Positions 1-6,197 of a stretch of DNA of 10,304 nucleotides are shown here, one piece after another. Source of the stretch: Gelidibacter sp039916245 (GTDB lineage Bacteria; Bacteroidota; Bacteroidia; Flavobacteriales; Flavobacteriaceae); the NCBI RefSeq assembly GCF_039916245.1, contig NZ_JBDSLS010000128.1, positions 1-10,304 of the forward strand. Reading direction: 5' to 3'. The notes below the pieces were generated by a model. The model saw only the letters and a program-made list of their open reading frames with translations, was not told the origin of the DNA and searched no databases. A program made the position numbers and the translations under genes. How positions within the stretch are numbered: the stretch's first letter is position 1; every line of letters begins with the position of its first letter.

Positions 1-638
1 TTATACTTCAGAATAATCCCTTCAAAATCCTCCTTTATAAATTCCCAATATTTCCCTTTAAAACAGATAGGATTAAAATCTTCATCTGCTTGTTCAAAAG
101 ATGTAAAATTATGGATAATTAAATCTCCGTCGTGGGAATAAGGATATCTTTGCTTGTGTAAATCTAACATTTGGCTGATATCATAAGATGGAAGTAGATC
201 ATGTAAATCCCAAAAGTCTTTTTTTCTTCCTCCTCGTTGCACAACATCTACTTTCATTGCTATAATTTCCTCAATAGTTGCCATTCTTATCCCATCAACT
301 TCAATATAAGGTTGAATAAAAGTGTCTGTATAATATAAATCGAGCTTTATGGCATTTTCCTTATTTTCTCCAATAAAATAACTTTTCCCCATTCCTGGGA
401 TTATATTTAAAAAATCTACATATTGAAAGTTTTCTGTTAGATGGTTTTCAATGGCATCAAAATCCAATGTGCCATATTCTGAATCACTAAACAGATCAAT
501 ATCTATCGATTCTCTATGACCAATTTGCAAACTGAGTGCTGTACCTCCTACGAGTCTAAAATCATTAAACACATCGGATTTCATTAATTTCAGTAAACTA
601 TTTTTCAATAGATCGTTTACAGTACTATAGTGAAGCAT
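1..638 (-). CDS. AbiEii-type nucleotidyltransferase toxin (3' end cut by window edge)
   Basis: 212 codons are visible and the frame is still open at base 1, so only the last few residues are missing. The N-terminal part carries the nucleotidyltransferase signature GGTALSLQIGHRESIDIDLF (residues 31-50), with the DxD pair D46/D48, and a third acidic residue in IKLDLYY (D100). A C-terminal block EEIIAMKVDVVQRGGRKKDFWDL (near 123-145) matches the K...R...KD..D pattern of the AbiEii/DUF1814 family. Proteins of this family act as toxins that transfer nucleotides, in characterised cases to tRNA ends; the target here is unknown. The start is fixed by a TAATG overlap with the upstream antitoxin stop, indicating translational coupling. 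Family assignment is firm; toxicity is inferred from pairing with an HTH antitoxin. Confidence 0.88.
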   Translation of the reverse strand, partial: MLHYSTVNDLLKNSLLKLMKSDVFNDFRLVGGTALSLQIGHRESIDIDLFSDSEYGTLDFDAIENHLTENFQYVDFLNIIPGMGKSYFIGENKENAIKLDLYYTDTFIQPYIEVDGIRMATIEEIIAMKVDVVQRGGRKKDFWDLHDLLPSYDISQMLDLHKQRYPYSHDGDLIIHNFTSFEQADEDFNPICFKGKYWEFIKEDFEGIILKY

Positions 639-1135
639 TATTCGTTTTCTTTATTTTTATAAATAGTGTATGGCTCACTAATTCCATGTGCAAGCGCTTC
701 TTCAATCTTAGCACTTTTATAGAAGCGTTTAATCTCTTCTTTTTCAATAGCATTACCACGTTCAAATACACGTTTAATAACTGCTATGCTTTGTTGTTGC
801 CAATCTATTTTAGACATATCCGTATCCCAAAATAAAGATTTTCTTAGAAGAGTTAAGTCTGGGGTATTCTGTTTTACTTTACTTTTTTCTTCCTTAATGT
901 CAAAATAGGTTTGTAAAAGCGCAAGAGATCCTTCTTCTAAGTTTAGTTTCTTTTCAATTTTCAAAGCCAAAGCCGTATTAAGCTTCCTTCTGCCCTTAGT
1001 AATTGCATTTATGGTCTGTGGATACTCACCAATAGAAAGGGCAAAAGGACGTTGTGAAATCCCCTTTTGGTTAAGTAAGCGTTCCAATATTATTCCAGGA
1101 TGGATACCTTTGTATTTTTCAATTAATCTACTCAT
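638..1135 (-). CDS. HigA-like HTH antitoxin with C-terminal DUF6922-like domain
   Basis: A 165-residue protein. Residues about 11-75 form a HigA/XRE-type helix-turn-helix: a GIHPGIILERLL lead-in, then a recognition region around SIGEYPQTINAITKGRRKLN. The C-terminal part (about 97-150, from LRKSLFWDTDMSKIDW through IEKEEIKRFY) resembles the DUF6922-type tail often found on Bacteroidota antitoxins paired with AbiEii toxins. Its stop overlaps the toxin start by one base (TAATG), so the two are one operon. It probably neutralises the toxin and represses its own promoter through the inverted repeat at 1146-1161. A broken second copy lies at 4927-5360. Confidence 0.88.
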   Translation of the reverse strand: MSRLIEKYKGIHPGIILERLLNQKGISQRPFALSIGEYPQTINAITKGRRKLNTALALKIEKKLNLEEGSLALLQTYFDIKEEKSKVKQNTPDLTLLRKSLFWDTDMSKIDWQQQSIAVIKRVFERGNAIEKEEIKRFYKSAKIEEALAHGISEPYTIYKNKENE

Positions 1136-1139
1136 ACTA

Positions 1140-1147
1140 CAAATGTA
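1140..1147 (-). promoter_or_regulatory. Bacteroidota-type -7 promoter box for the TA operon
   Basis: On the minus strand this reads TACATTTG, a full match to the TAnnTTTG -7 consensus of Bacteroidota sigma factors. It ends only 4 bases before the antitoxin ATG (1135-1133), so transcription would start at or next to the start codon and the mRNA would have almost no leader. A weak -33 candidate (TTTC, 1171-1174) sits 23 bases upstream, slightly further than usual. The degraded copy has TACATTTA at the equivalent place (5365-5372). Confidence 0.5.
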
Positions 1148-1161
1148 AACAATTTTGTTTA
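1146..1161. promoter_or_regulatory. Operator-like inverted repeat of the TA operon
   Basis: TAAACAA-TT-TTGTTTA: 7-bp arms with a 2-bp centre, overlapping the TA of the -7 box and lying 10 bases upstream of the antitoxin ATG. Position and symmetry fit autorepression by the HTH antitoxin. A perfect 16-bp version occurs in the same place before the broken antitoxin copy (5371-5386), which strengthens the assignment. Confidence 0.65.
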
Positions 1162-1491
1162 TACTATTACGAAACCCTCCCCAATTTACTGCTCATTTTC
1201 CCTGATCTTTAGATATTTAATTATAAAGCTTATGAAAACGCTTATGTAAGAAGACATCATCCAAGAGATATTTGACCTTCATGATCATGATGAAAAAACA
1301 AGCATACAGAAGTCCGCTTCTAAAGAAGTGATCACCTTATAACGTTGCCGGCCTTACTTTAGCGTCGTTGCTCAGCTTAAGGTCCAATGATTAGGTGAGT
1401 TCCCTGTTAGTAAACAATCGAATTCTTTCCCAAAACTTGGATCCCAGTAAAACGCATAACCGTCTATGAACTTCTCCATAAACACCTCACC
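1162..1491. other. Intergenic stretch between lipoprotein and TA operon
   Basis: No convincing gene. Homology to the region upstream of the second antitoxin copy ends at about 1180. On the minus strand, 1372-1479 is an open 35-codon stretch starting with ATG (MEKFIDGYAFYWDPSFGKEF...), beginning 12 bases after the lipoprotein stop; its composition looks protein-like, but it matches no family I recognise and may be a relic. On the plus strand, 1231-1341 has a similar short protein-like stretch interrupted by TAA. No clear terminator was found. Confidence 0.4.
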
Positions 1492-3564
1492 CTACGGCCG
1501 TTGAATGACCTCTAAGAAAAGATCGGCTTTATTATTAATATTTTGACCGATGTTATCCTTTTTCAATCCGCTTGAAATGGAAATAATATCCCCAAAAGCA
1601 TTTTCAAAAATGACCTGTGGGTAGCCAATGGTCGAAACCGTGCTGGTATTGCGGCTCTGCCTATTATAGATGACCGCTTCCTTAGCATGAATGCTATTGG
1701 ATCTAATCTCCCAGTTGGGATCATTGTTGGACCCAAAAATCAGGGCGCCATTCTTGCTCGTTCCCGTTGGAAAATATGGAGACTCAAAACTTTCCATTAA
1801 ACTAAAGTTGGTGGTTGAATAGAGCCGATTCTCCGAGAAATTGATCAGGTAGTTTCCGGCCGCATTATATTGGGATTTACCCTTCCAATTGTCCAAAATT
1901 GGAAAAGAGACGATTTCCTCTTGAGTCAATGATCCATTGCTGGCCAAGGTAAAGAGATAACTCGTAGGCTCATTATAGTGGCCCACCAAGAGTTTATTAT
2001 TTTTAAGGACAAAAGTCCGGTAACTGTTATTGCCTTGATGTTTTTGAAAATGCGTCTTGGAATCCACCAGATCCAAATTGGCATTATCTCGGCTATATGT
2101 ATAAATCTTATCGCTGTCCACAACTATCCAAAATCCCAAGGGTGAATACGAAAAATCAGCCGCACGCCTCCCCTTTAAATCTAAATTGTATTTATACTTT
2201 AAAGTTGTGGCATCATAAACTGCTAAACCCGTCGCCTGCCCAACAATAATTTCCCCACCATAACCAGAATCAATATACTGGATGGGAATACTCGTATCGT
2301 ACTGTGGAGCCAAATTGGATATAGCTTCCGTTTGATTGGTTCTATAATTAAAACGATGGATATTCATGGTATTCCTGGTGCCACTCTCTCTTCCATAAAC
2401 ATAAACAACGGCGTTTTCAGCATCAATAGCATAGGAGTGTACCTTAGAAATGTTGATAATCTCCGGCCGTTTAAAAGCTACCTCATGATAGGTAGTAACC
2501 TGCGAATTGTAATAGGTCGTGCGGCTGCCGAAGATATTATGTACATACAACACATAATACGGATTTTCAAGGTAAGGCGGATGCTCATCCAAAAACGACG
2601 TAAGCTCCCGATCCTTGATGATAGCCACCGAATTGACCTGTTGTCCAGAGGCAGTGCCTCCATCATAATTTGAAAACGCCAATTCGTAATGCGAAAAATA
2701 GGGATCCGTGCTGGCCTGCCAATTGAATTGAATGGCAGCATTTAATACTTCGGGCTTATAAAGCGTCACGGGTTGTGCCCGTATGTTATCCGTGTTGATG
2801 GTATAGGCATAACTCAGGCCCAATAGTCCGCGATTTGTAAAGACCTTGAAAAAGTAACACAATCGGTCTTCAGTGGGCGGTAATAAATCGGTAAACTCAG
2901 TGGTGTTGACGTCGCTAATGCTCGCAATAAGTTCGGCATTTGCAAGGCTACAATTGTCGCCGGCGCTACGGTAAATCTCATAGCGCTCAAAAGCATTAAA
3001 GCCTTCATAAGGCTGCCACGTAAAACTCAAAAGGTTCTCAAAAGCGGTATCTTGATTTTTTCTAAAAGTAGGCGTTATGATATCAATTTCCTTTGGCGTA
3101 TAGCGTTTTAAATACAAGCTTACCACATCCAAAGTTCCATCTTCATCCACATCAAACTTTGATTTAAACACAAGCTCATTAGCATTTAATTTGGTAATGA
3201 CCAGTTCATCACTGTCACCAAATTGGTTATGCAAACTAATAATGCCTTTGTTCAACACCCAGTCTAAGCTATTTAAGGTATATGCACAGTCACTTTGTTG
3301 GTAGGCGTATTCCGAGTAGATACCATTCTCAGAAAACACCAGAAAATCTCGTCCACATTCTTGATAAACGATGGGCACCTCTGCCATTTTTCCTCGAAAC
3401 CCCACATTGAATATCGCCCAAACGCCTTTTAAATCGGCAGCGGAAGCAGAAGTAGCGGCGCCTTTATAAAAATCGGAGACTGAACTTGAGGCATCATCAT
3501 CTTTGTCACAAGACCAGAAAATACAACTAAAAACAAGCAGGAAGAGGTAGACTTTCGTTTTCAT
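1492..3564 (-). CDS. Surface lipoprotein with lipocalin-like, FN3-like and beta-propeller-like regions
   Basis: 690 residues from the ATG at 3564, chosen over an in-frame ATG 63 bases upstream because it places a clean lipoprotein signal at the N-terminus: MKTK, a hydrophobic stretch, and lipobox FWSC with C19 as the lipidated residue. C19 is followed by DKDDD, a charged motif like the Bacteroidota signal for export to the outer surface. Residues about 46-155 (LKGVWAI... to LYLKRY) resemble a lipocalin-like beta barrel and include DVDEDGTLD (138-146), a DxDxDGxxD calcium-loop pattern. Two FN3-like domains follow, near 175-255 (ERYEIYRS) and 275-360 (SHYELAFSN). The rest (about 365-690), rich in repeated strand patterns such as LAVYDATTLKY and RLYSTTNFSLM, suggests a WD/NHL-style propeller. 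Role unknown; binding to extracellular ligands is an inference. Confidence 0.8.
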   Translation of the reverse strand: MKTKVYLFLLVFSCIFWSCDKDDDASSSVSDFYKGAATSASAADLKGVWAIFNVGFRGKMAEVPIVYQECGRDFLVFSENGIYSEYAYQQSDCAYTLNSLDWVLNKGIISLHNQFGDSDELVITKLNANELVFKSKFDVDEDGTLDVVSLYLKRYTPKEIDIITPTFRKNQDTAFENLLSFTWQPYEGFNAFERYEIYRSAGDNCSLANAELIASISDVNTTEFTDLLPPTEDRLCYFFKVFTNRGLLGLSYAYTINTDNIRAQPVTLYKPEVLNAAIQFNWQASTDPYFSHYELAFSNYDGGTASGQQVNSVAIIKDRELTSFLDEHPPYLENPYYVLYVHNIFGSRTTYYNSQVTTYHEVAFKRPEIINISKVHSYAIDAENAVVYVYGRESGTRNTMNIHRFNYRTNQTEAISNLAPQYDTSIPIQYIDSGYGGEIIVGQATGLAVYDATTLKYKYNLDLKGRRAADFSYSPLGFWIVVDSDKIYTYSRDNANLDLVDSKTHFQKHQGNNSYRTFVLKNNKLLVGHYNEPTSYLFTLASNGSLTQEEIVSFPILDNWKGKSQYNAAGNYLINFSENRLYSTTNFSLMESFESPYFPTGTSKNGALIFGSNNDPNWEIRSNSIHAKEAVIYNRQSRNTSTVSTIGYPQVIFENAFGDIISISSGLKKDNIGQNINNKADLFLEVIQRP

Positions 3565-3767
3565 AAGCACTCGTGATTTTTTTAATAAATGTAGGATTTT
3601 TTCCCATGTACTCACCTGAAAATACAACTATTATAAAAAACTGATAGGCATCTCGATGATTTACGTTGGAAATATCGTGTGTTGAGGATTTATTGCCTTC
3701 TATTGGTTCCCGGAATTCAAAAAAAATCGAATTTTTGTAACAGAGGACCAATTGGGATAAATTTTAC
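3565..3767. other. Intergenic region upstream of the lipoprotein
   Basis: Holds the lipoprotein promoter region; a TACATTTA stretch on the minus strand about 24 bases before the ATG is one base off the TAnnTTTG box. On the plus strand a 49-codon open frame (3637-3786) contains DRHLDDLRWKYRVLRIY, which looks protein-like, but it has no start and cannot be assigned. Confidence 0.35.
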
Positions 3768-4032
3768 CTATTTGATTTTGAATTGATTTGGAAAGTGTTC
3801 TTTAAGGGTTTCAAAACCCATATATGCTAATGGTATGCAATTTTAAAGACTTGGAAGCTCTAAAAAACTTAGCTTATAAAATGTAGAAAAACGGATCAAA
3901 CCACTATTACCGCCTTTTGGAAAGGTCAGCGTTCTTAGAATAACAGACAAACAATTTGGAAACATTATGAACTTTTGGGGGAGAGTGGAAGTATCAAAAG
4001 AACCTCAACCAACCCAATTGGAATTATTTTAA
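3768..4032 (+). pseudogene. cas2: Degraded cas2 (type II-C-like); C-terminal part clear
   Basis: The frame 3880-4032 encodes about 50 residues. The block PPFGKVSVLRITDKQFGNI, followed by the C-terminal end PTQLELF and TAA, is the pattern I know from C-termini of Cas2 in Bacteroidota type II-C CRISPR-Cas loci (GKV..L.ITDKQFG... then QQLELF). Immediately upstream in the same frame are stops at 3844 and 3877, flanking a segment of the right length for the Cas2 middle; before it, VSKPIYANGMQF (about 3808-3843) resembles the RK..L..NGF..-QF stretch. In another frame CTATTTGATTTT (3768-3779, LFDF) resembles the N-terminal LFDL strand. The gene is thus broken by stops and at least one frameshift. 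No cas1 or cas9 is visible. Its stop overlaps the stop of the convergent transposase. The C-terminal assignment is good; the N-terminal extent is tentative. Confidence 0.65.
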
Positions 4033-4625
4033 ACATTTGAAAAAAAAGTGTCCTCATGCCATTTTTGAGGATTGGATTCGATGTAATTTGAGATATTATC
4101 ATAAGCCCTCTGTTGCTTAATAATATGATCATGAAATGATCTTTTCCATGCAAAATCCAAAAAACCTGCATTATGTATCATCTTGGAAGATGTGGTCTTA
4201 AACGCTCCAATTAAGCTTGATAATGATTTAATGTTCAGAAAAACATCTCTCATCCTTAAACGATCAATCTCAATAATAGCATGAACATGATTTGGCATCA
4301 CCACAAAATGATGCACAAGCACATAGGGATAGCGCTCCTCCAGCCAATTGAATTGATTGTGAACAATCAATCCATAAGTATTCAATACCATTTTATAATG
4401 GGGTCGATTGGCATTTAATTCAATGGGGTTGGCATCAGTGAAGTTATGTTTCTTTGAGATTATTACTGTATCCAATTCAACAGGATCTCTATTAGATGGC
4501 TGGTCTGCAGTCTTCAAAACTTCTCCCAAACAACAAACCATATGCTGCACACAAATCGTGACGAAATATAGATTATCTCTGGAGTAATCATAACCTTTCA
4601 ATCGATTTCTTTTCCTGTTTTTCAT
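4029..4625 (-). CDS. REP-associated Y1 (IS200/IS605-type) transposase, RAYT
   Basis: 198 residues, the usual length for the family. The N-terminus GYDYSRDNLYFVTICVQ is the characteristic opening strand. The HUH motif appears as MPNHVHAII (H113, H115) and the C-terminus carries FHDHIIK and YDNISNYIESNPQKW, the family's YI..NP..W block. These enzymes cut and join single-stranded DNA at palindromic REP sequences and are usually domesticated, without flanking terminal repeats. Residues about 38-75 form a polar insertion between core strands. A perfect palindrome 58 bases upstream of the start (4683-4700) is a likely cognate REP. The gene appears intact. It sits tail to tail with the cas2 relic, with overlapping stops. 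Confidence 0.88.
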   Translation of the reverse strand: MKNRKRNRLKGYDYSRDNLYFVTICVQHMVCCLGEVLKTADQPSNRDPVELDTVIISKKHNFTDANPIELNANRPHYKMVLNTYGLIVHNQFNWLEERYPYVLVHHFVVMPNHVHAIIEIDRLRMRDVFLNIKSLSSLIGAFKTTSSKMIHNAGFLDFAWKRSFHDHIIKQQRAYDNISNYIESNPQKWHEDTFFSNV

Positions 4626-4682
4626 TCTATTCTCAATACTCCATTTTAATAATGAAAATTATGAAATATTTCCCAAAGTACG

Positions 4683-4700
4683 GACAGCTCGCGAGCTGTC
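4683..4700. repeat. REP-like perfect palindrome upstream of RAYT
   Basis: GACAGCTCGCGAGCTGTC is a perfect 18-bp palindrome, GC-rich in an AT-rich setting, flanked by GTACG on the left. Its position just upstream of a RAYT gene and its hairpin shape match REP sequences of Bacteroidota. Only one copy is in the window, so repetition in the genome is inferred. Confidence 0.7.
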
Positions 4701-4845
4701 GCATTTCATCAACAAATATCCAAATCATACCTTTACCCATAATCCCCTCCATAAAAATTCCAACCTATCACAGCAAAAAAGAAGCATTTTATTATACGAT
4801 ATTTCACAATTAAACGCCTGAATACCAAATGACAACAGGCCAAAA

Positions 4846-4881
4846 AATAACGTATCTTCTAATCTTTAATCAAACCACAAC
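4846..4881 (-). CRISPR. Solitary type II-C-like CRISPR repeat (relic) or tracrRNA anti-repeat
   Basis: Read on the minus strand it starts GTTGTGGTTTGATTAAAG and continues ATTAGAAGATACGTTATT. This closely resembles the 36-nt repeats I associate with type II-C arrays in Flavobacteriia (same first 25 or so bases, differing in the middle of the last third). No second copy is seen in the window, so there is no array. It lies about 815 bases downstream of the cas2 relic, on the side where the array of a cas9-cas1-cas2-array locus would be, with the transposase in between. The orientation is opposite to cas2, as in many type II-C arrays. Because there is only one copy, it could instead be the anti-repeat of a tracrRNA read on the plus strand. 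Confidence 0.5.
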
Positions 4882-4926
4882 TTCCCTCTCTGCAGCTTAT
4901 TTAGCGCTTTTATTATCGCTTGTGCT

Positions 4927-5360
4927 TTAGCTTAGGATATTTTTATGAAAACGTTTAATTTCTTCCTTTTCAATATCATTTCCTTGCTCATTTACTCTTT
5001 TAAAATTTCAACACCTTGGTTTTGTCAATCAATTTTAGACATATCTGCATCCCAAAATAAAGACTTTCTTAAAAGCGTTAAGTCAGGAGTATTTTGTTTT
5101 AGCTTACTTTTTTCTTCCTTAATGTCAAAATAGGTTTGCAGAAGCGCAAGAGATCCTTCTTCTAAGTTTAATTTCTTTTCAATTTTCAAAGCTAGAGCTG
5201 TATTAAGCTTCCTTCTGCCCTTAGTAATTGCATTTATGGTCTGTGGATACTCACCAATAGAAAGCGCAAAAGGACGTTGTGAAATTCCTTTTTGGCTAAG
5301 TAAACGCTCTAATATTATTCCAGGGTGGATGCCTTTGTATTTTTCGATTAACGGACTCAT
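4927..5360 (-). pseudogene. Broken second copy of the HigA-like antitoxin
   Basis: From ATG at 5360, 111 residues can be read and 107 are identical to the intact antitoxin at 638-1135 (differences R3P, N22S, V87L, T105A). Trp112 (TGG) has become TGA at 5025-5027. Beyond it homology continues in a shifted frame: KRVNEQGNDIEKEEIKRFHKN against KRVFERGNAIEKEEIKRFYKS, ending at TAA at 4927-4929. So a nonsense mutation and a one-base insertion split the tail, and the end has diverged. No toxin follows; bases 4640-4926 show no trace of the nucleotidyltransferase. The truncated product would keep the whole HTH and could still bind DNA, so it may act as an orphan repressor. Confidence 0.85.
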
Positions 5361-5370
5361 ATTATAAATG

Positions 5371-5386
5371 TAAACAAATTTGTTTA
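5371..5386. promoter_or_regulatory. Perfect operator palindrome before the broken antitoxin
   Basis: TAAACAAATTTGTTTA is a perfect 16-bp palindrome at the same distance (10 bases) from the ATG as the imperfect version at 1146-1161. Similarity between the two copies continues to about 5402. The adjoining -7 box is TACATTTA instead of TACATTTG. Confidence 0.65.
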
Positions 5387-5756
5387 TATCATTACGAAAT
5401 CCAACCAAATATAGGCTCCTATAGCTCTTAGTCGCATCTGTTAAACTTTAACCCAGCAATACTAGATGATTTTATATTTTGAAATACTGAATAAAATGAC
5501 ATGAGATGGAATTTATTGTGAAGATAAAAAAAATCAATTGTCAACTTTTTCCAAAGTGGTTTATATTGTCTATATTCATTTCTACCTATTATTCCGATAT
5601 TTAATGATTTTATACCTATTATTCCAACCTCATACCCGTTTTCACAGAATATGCCATCTTTTTACCTGTTTTTACTTAAAAACACCTGTAACTCCACGAC
5701 AACATTCTAATTAGCAATTATGAGAACCACGTACAATTTGTTTTTATTAAACTTAA
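5387..5756. other. Intergenic stretch with short direct repeats
   Basis: No gene with a start can be supported. TACCTATTATTCC occurs exactly at 5583-5595 and 5613-5625, and related TACCCGTTTTCAC and TACCTGTTTTTAC follow at 5633 and 5663, giving start spacings of 30, 20 and 30 bases. On the minus strand 5428-5661 is open for 78 codons (including the stop) without an ATG near its beginning; the direct repeat makes it read GIIG twice. It matches no family I know. Confidence 0.4.
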
Positions 5757-5947
5757 AATGAACAATTCAAGTCGTATTTGGATAATATATTCGAAATGCC
5801 AGATGACATGGTTGCTTTATTGGTTAGATTCTTGGAACAAAATAATGGCGCACTCTCAAATCGCGCCAAAGAAAAGAATTCAAACAACTATCCACTCCTG
5901 AAATAGCTGATATAGAAGAATACTATAAATTGATTTTTTCTAATTGA
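5757..5947 (+). pseudogene. C-terminal relic of a probable Fic-family protein, frameshifted
   Basis: After an in-frame TAA at 5754, a stretch reads NEQFKSYLDNIFEMPDDM, then VALLVRFLEQNNGALSNRAK. A missing A in the run at 5872-5875 shifts the frame, and the same protein continues as EFKQLSTPEIADIEEYYKLIFSN with TGA at 5945-5947. The pattern MPDDMV.LL.RFLEQN.G.LS.RA.EKEF..L...E...IE resembles the C-terminal tail (a winged-helix-like segment) of Bacteroidota Fic-family AMPylators, by memory only. The catalytic Fic motif is absent, so the piece is non-functional. That it is a coding relic is well supported; the family name is tentative. Confidence 0.5.
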
Positions 5948-6056
5948 TTTGATAGAGAACTATAGGCTGGACTTAGATATTTATTGTATGTTTTGAAATG
6001 GCCTTCATAAATGCCAAATCCAGAACTAGTATAAATCTTTTAGACATGCATACTAT
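5948..6056. other. Short spacer between the Fic-like relic and the hip operators
   Basis: AT-rich, with no start-bearing frame of convincing length. The minus strand has a 24-codon open piece that cannot be assigned. Confidence 0.3.
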
Positions 6057-6074
6057 TTACCGTCATCACAGTAA
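6057..6074. promoter_or_regulatory. hip operator copy 1 (TTACCG-N6-CAGTAA)
   Basis: TTACCGTCATCACAGTAA: inverted half-sites TTACYG and CAGTAA with a 6-base centre, one mismatch between arms. It is the same pattern as at 6127 and 6198. Confidence 0.55.
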
Positions 6075-6089
6075 TTAAGCGTTTAACTC

Positions 6090-6109
6090 TCAAAACAGTA
6101 AAGTTTTGA
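6090..6109. promoter_or_regulatory. Inverted repeat containing a CAGTAA half-site
   Basis: TCAAAAC-AGTAAA-GTTTTGA: perfect 7-bp arms around a 6-base centre. A CAGTAA half-site (6096-6101) is embedded off-centre, so it may be a further, variant repressor site. Its centre lies about 34-36 bases from the neighbouring copies on both sides. Confidence 0.4.
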
Positions 6110-6126
6110 TGACTAAACCTCTAAAA

Positions 6127-6144
6127 TTACTGCCCTAACAGTAA
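6127..6144. promoter_or_regulatory. hip operator copy 2 (TTACTG-N6-CAGTAA)
   Basis: TTACTGCCCTAACAGTAA: perfect 6-bp arms, extending to 7 bp with the flanking A/T (6126-6145). It is the best-conserved copy. Confidence 0.6.
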
Positions 6145-6197
6145 TATTTAAATGTTTTCCCTCTTTCAACATACAGATATAATTAAATTGTGTATTT

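Noticed and set aside
1231..1341. Plus-strand fragment MKTLM then EDIIQEIFDLHDHDE
   Set aside because: Interrupted by TAA after five codons, short, and without a recognisable family.
1341..1420. Possible integron attC-like site (TAACG ... GTTGCTCAG)
   Set aside because: No consistent core-site pair or long imperfect stem could be built and there is no integrase nearby.
3501..3564. Longer lipoprotein start 63 bases upstream (ATG at 3627)
   Set aside because: It would bury the signal peptide behind 21 residues; the internal ATG at 3564 gives a textbook lipobox at C19.
3637..3786. 49-codon plus-strand frame with DDLRWKYRVLRIY, reminiscent of DUF4174
   Set aside because: Too short, no start codon, and it overlaps the lipoprotein promoter and the upstream edge of the cas2 relic; the resemblance is a single short motif.
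3806..3819. GGGTTT-CA-AAACCC inverted repeat as a terminator
   Set aside because: The two-base loop is too tight, no T-run follows, and it falls inside the cas2 relic.
4015..4032. QLELF as a sliding-clamp binding motif
   Set aside because: It does fit the clamp-motif pattern, but the preceding ITDKQFG context and position explain it better as the Cas2 C-terminal end.
5428..5661. 78-codon open frame on the minus strand
   Set aside because: It has no ATG near its beginning, low-complexity AT-rich content, and the repeated GIIG comes directly from the 13-base direct repeat; no family pattern is recognisable.
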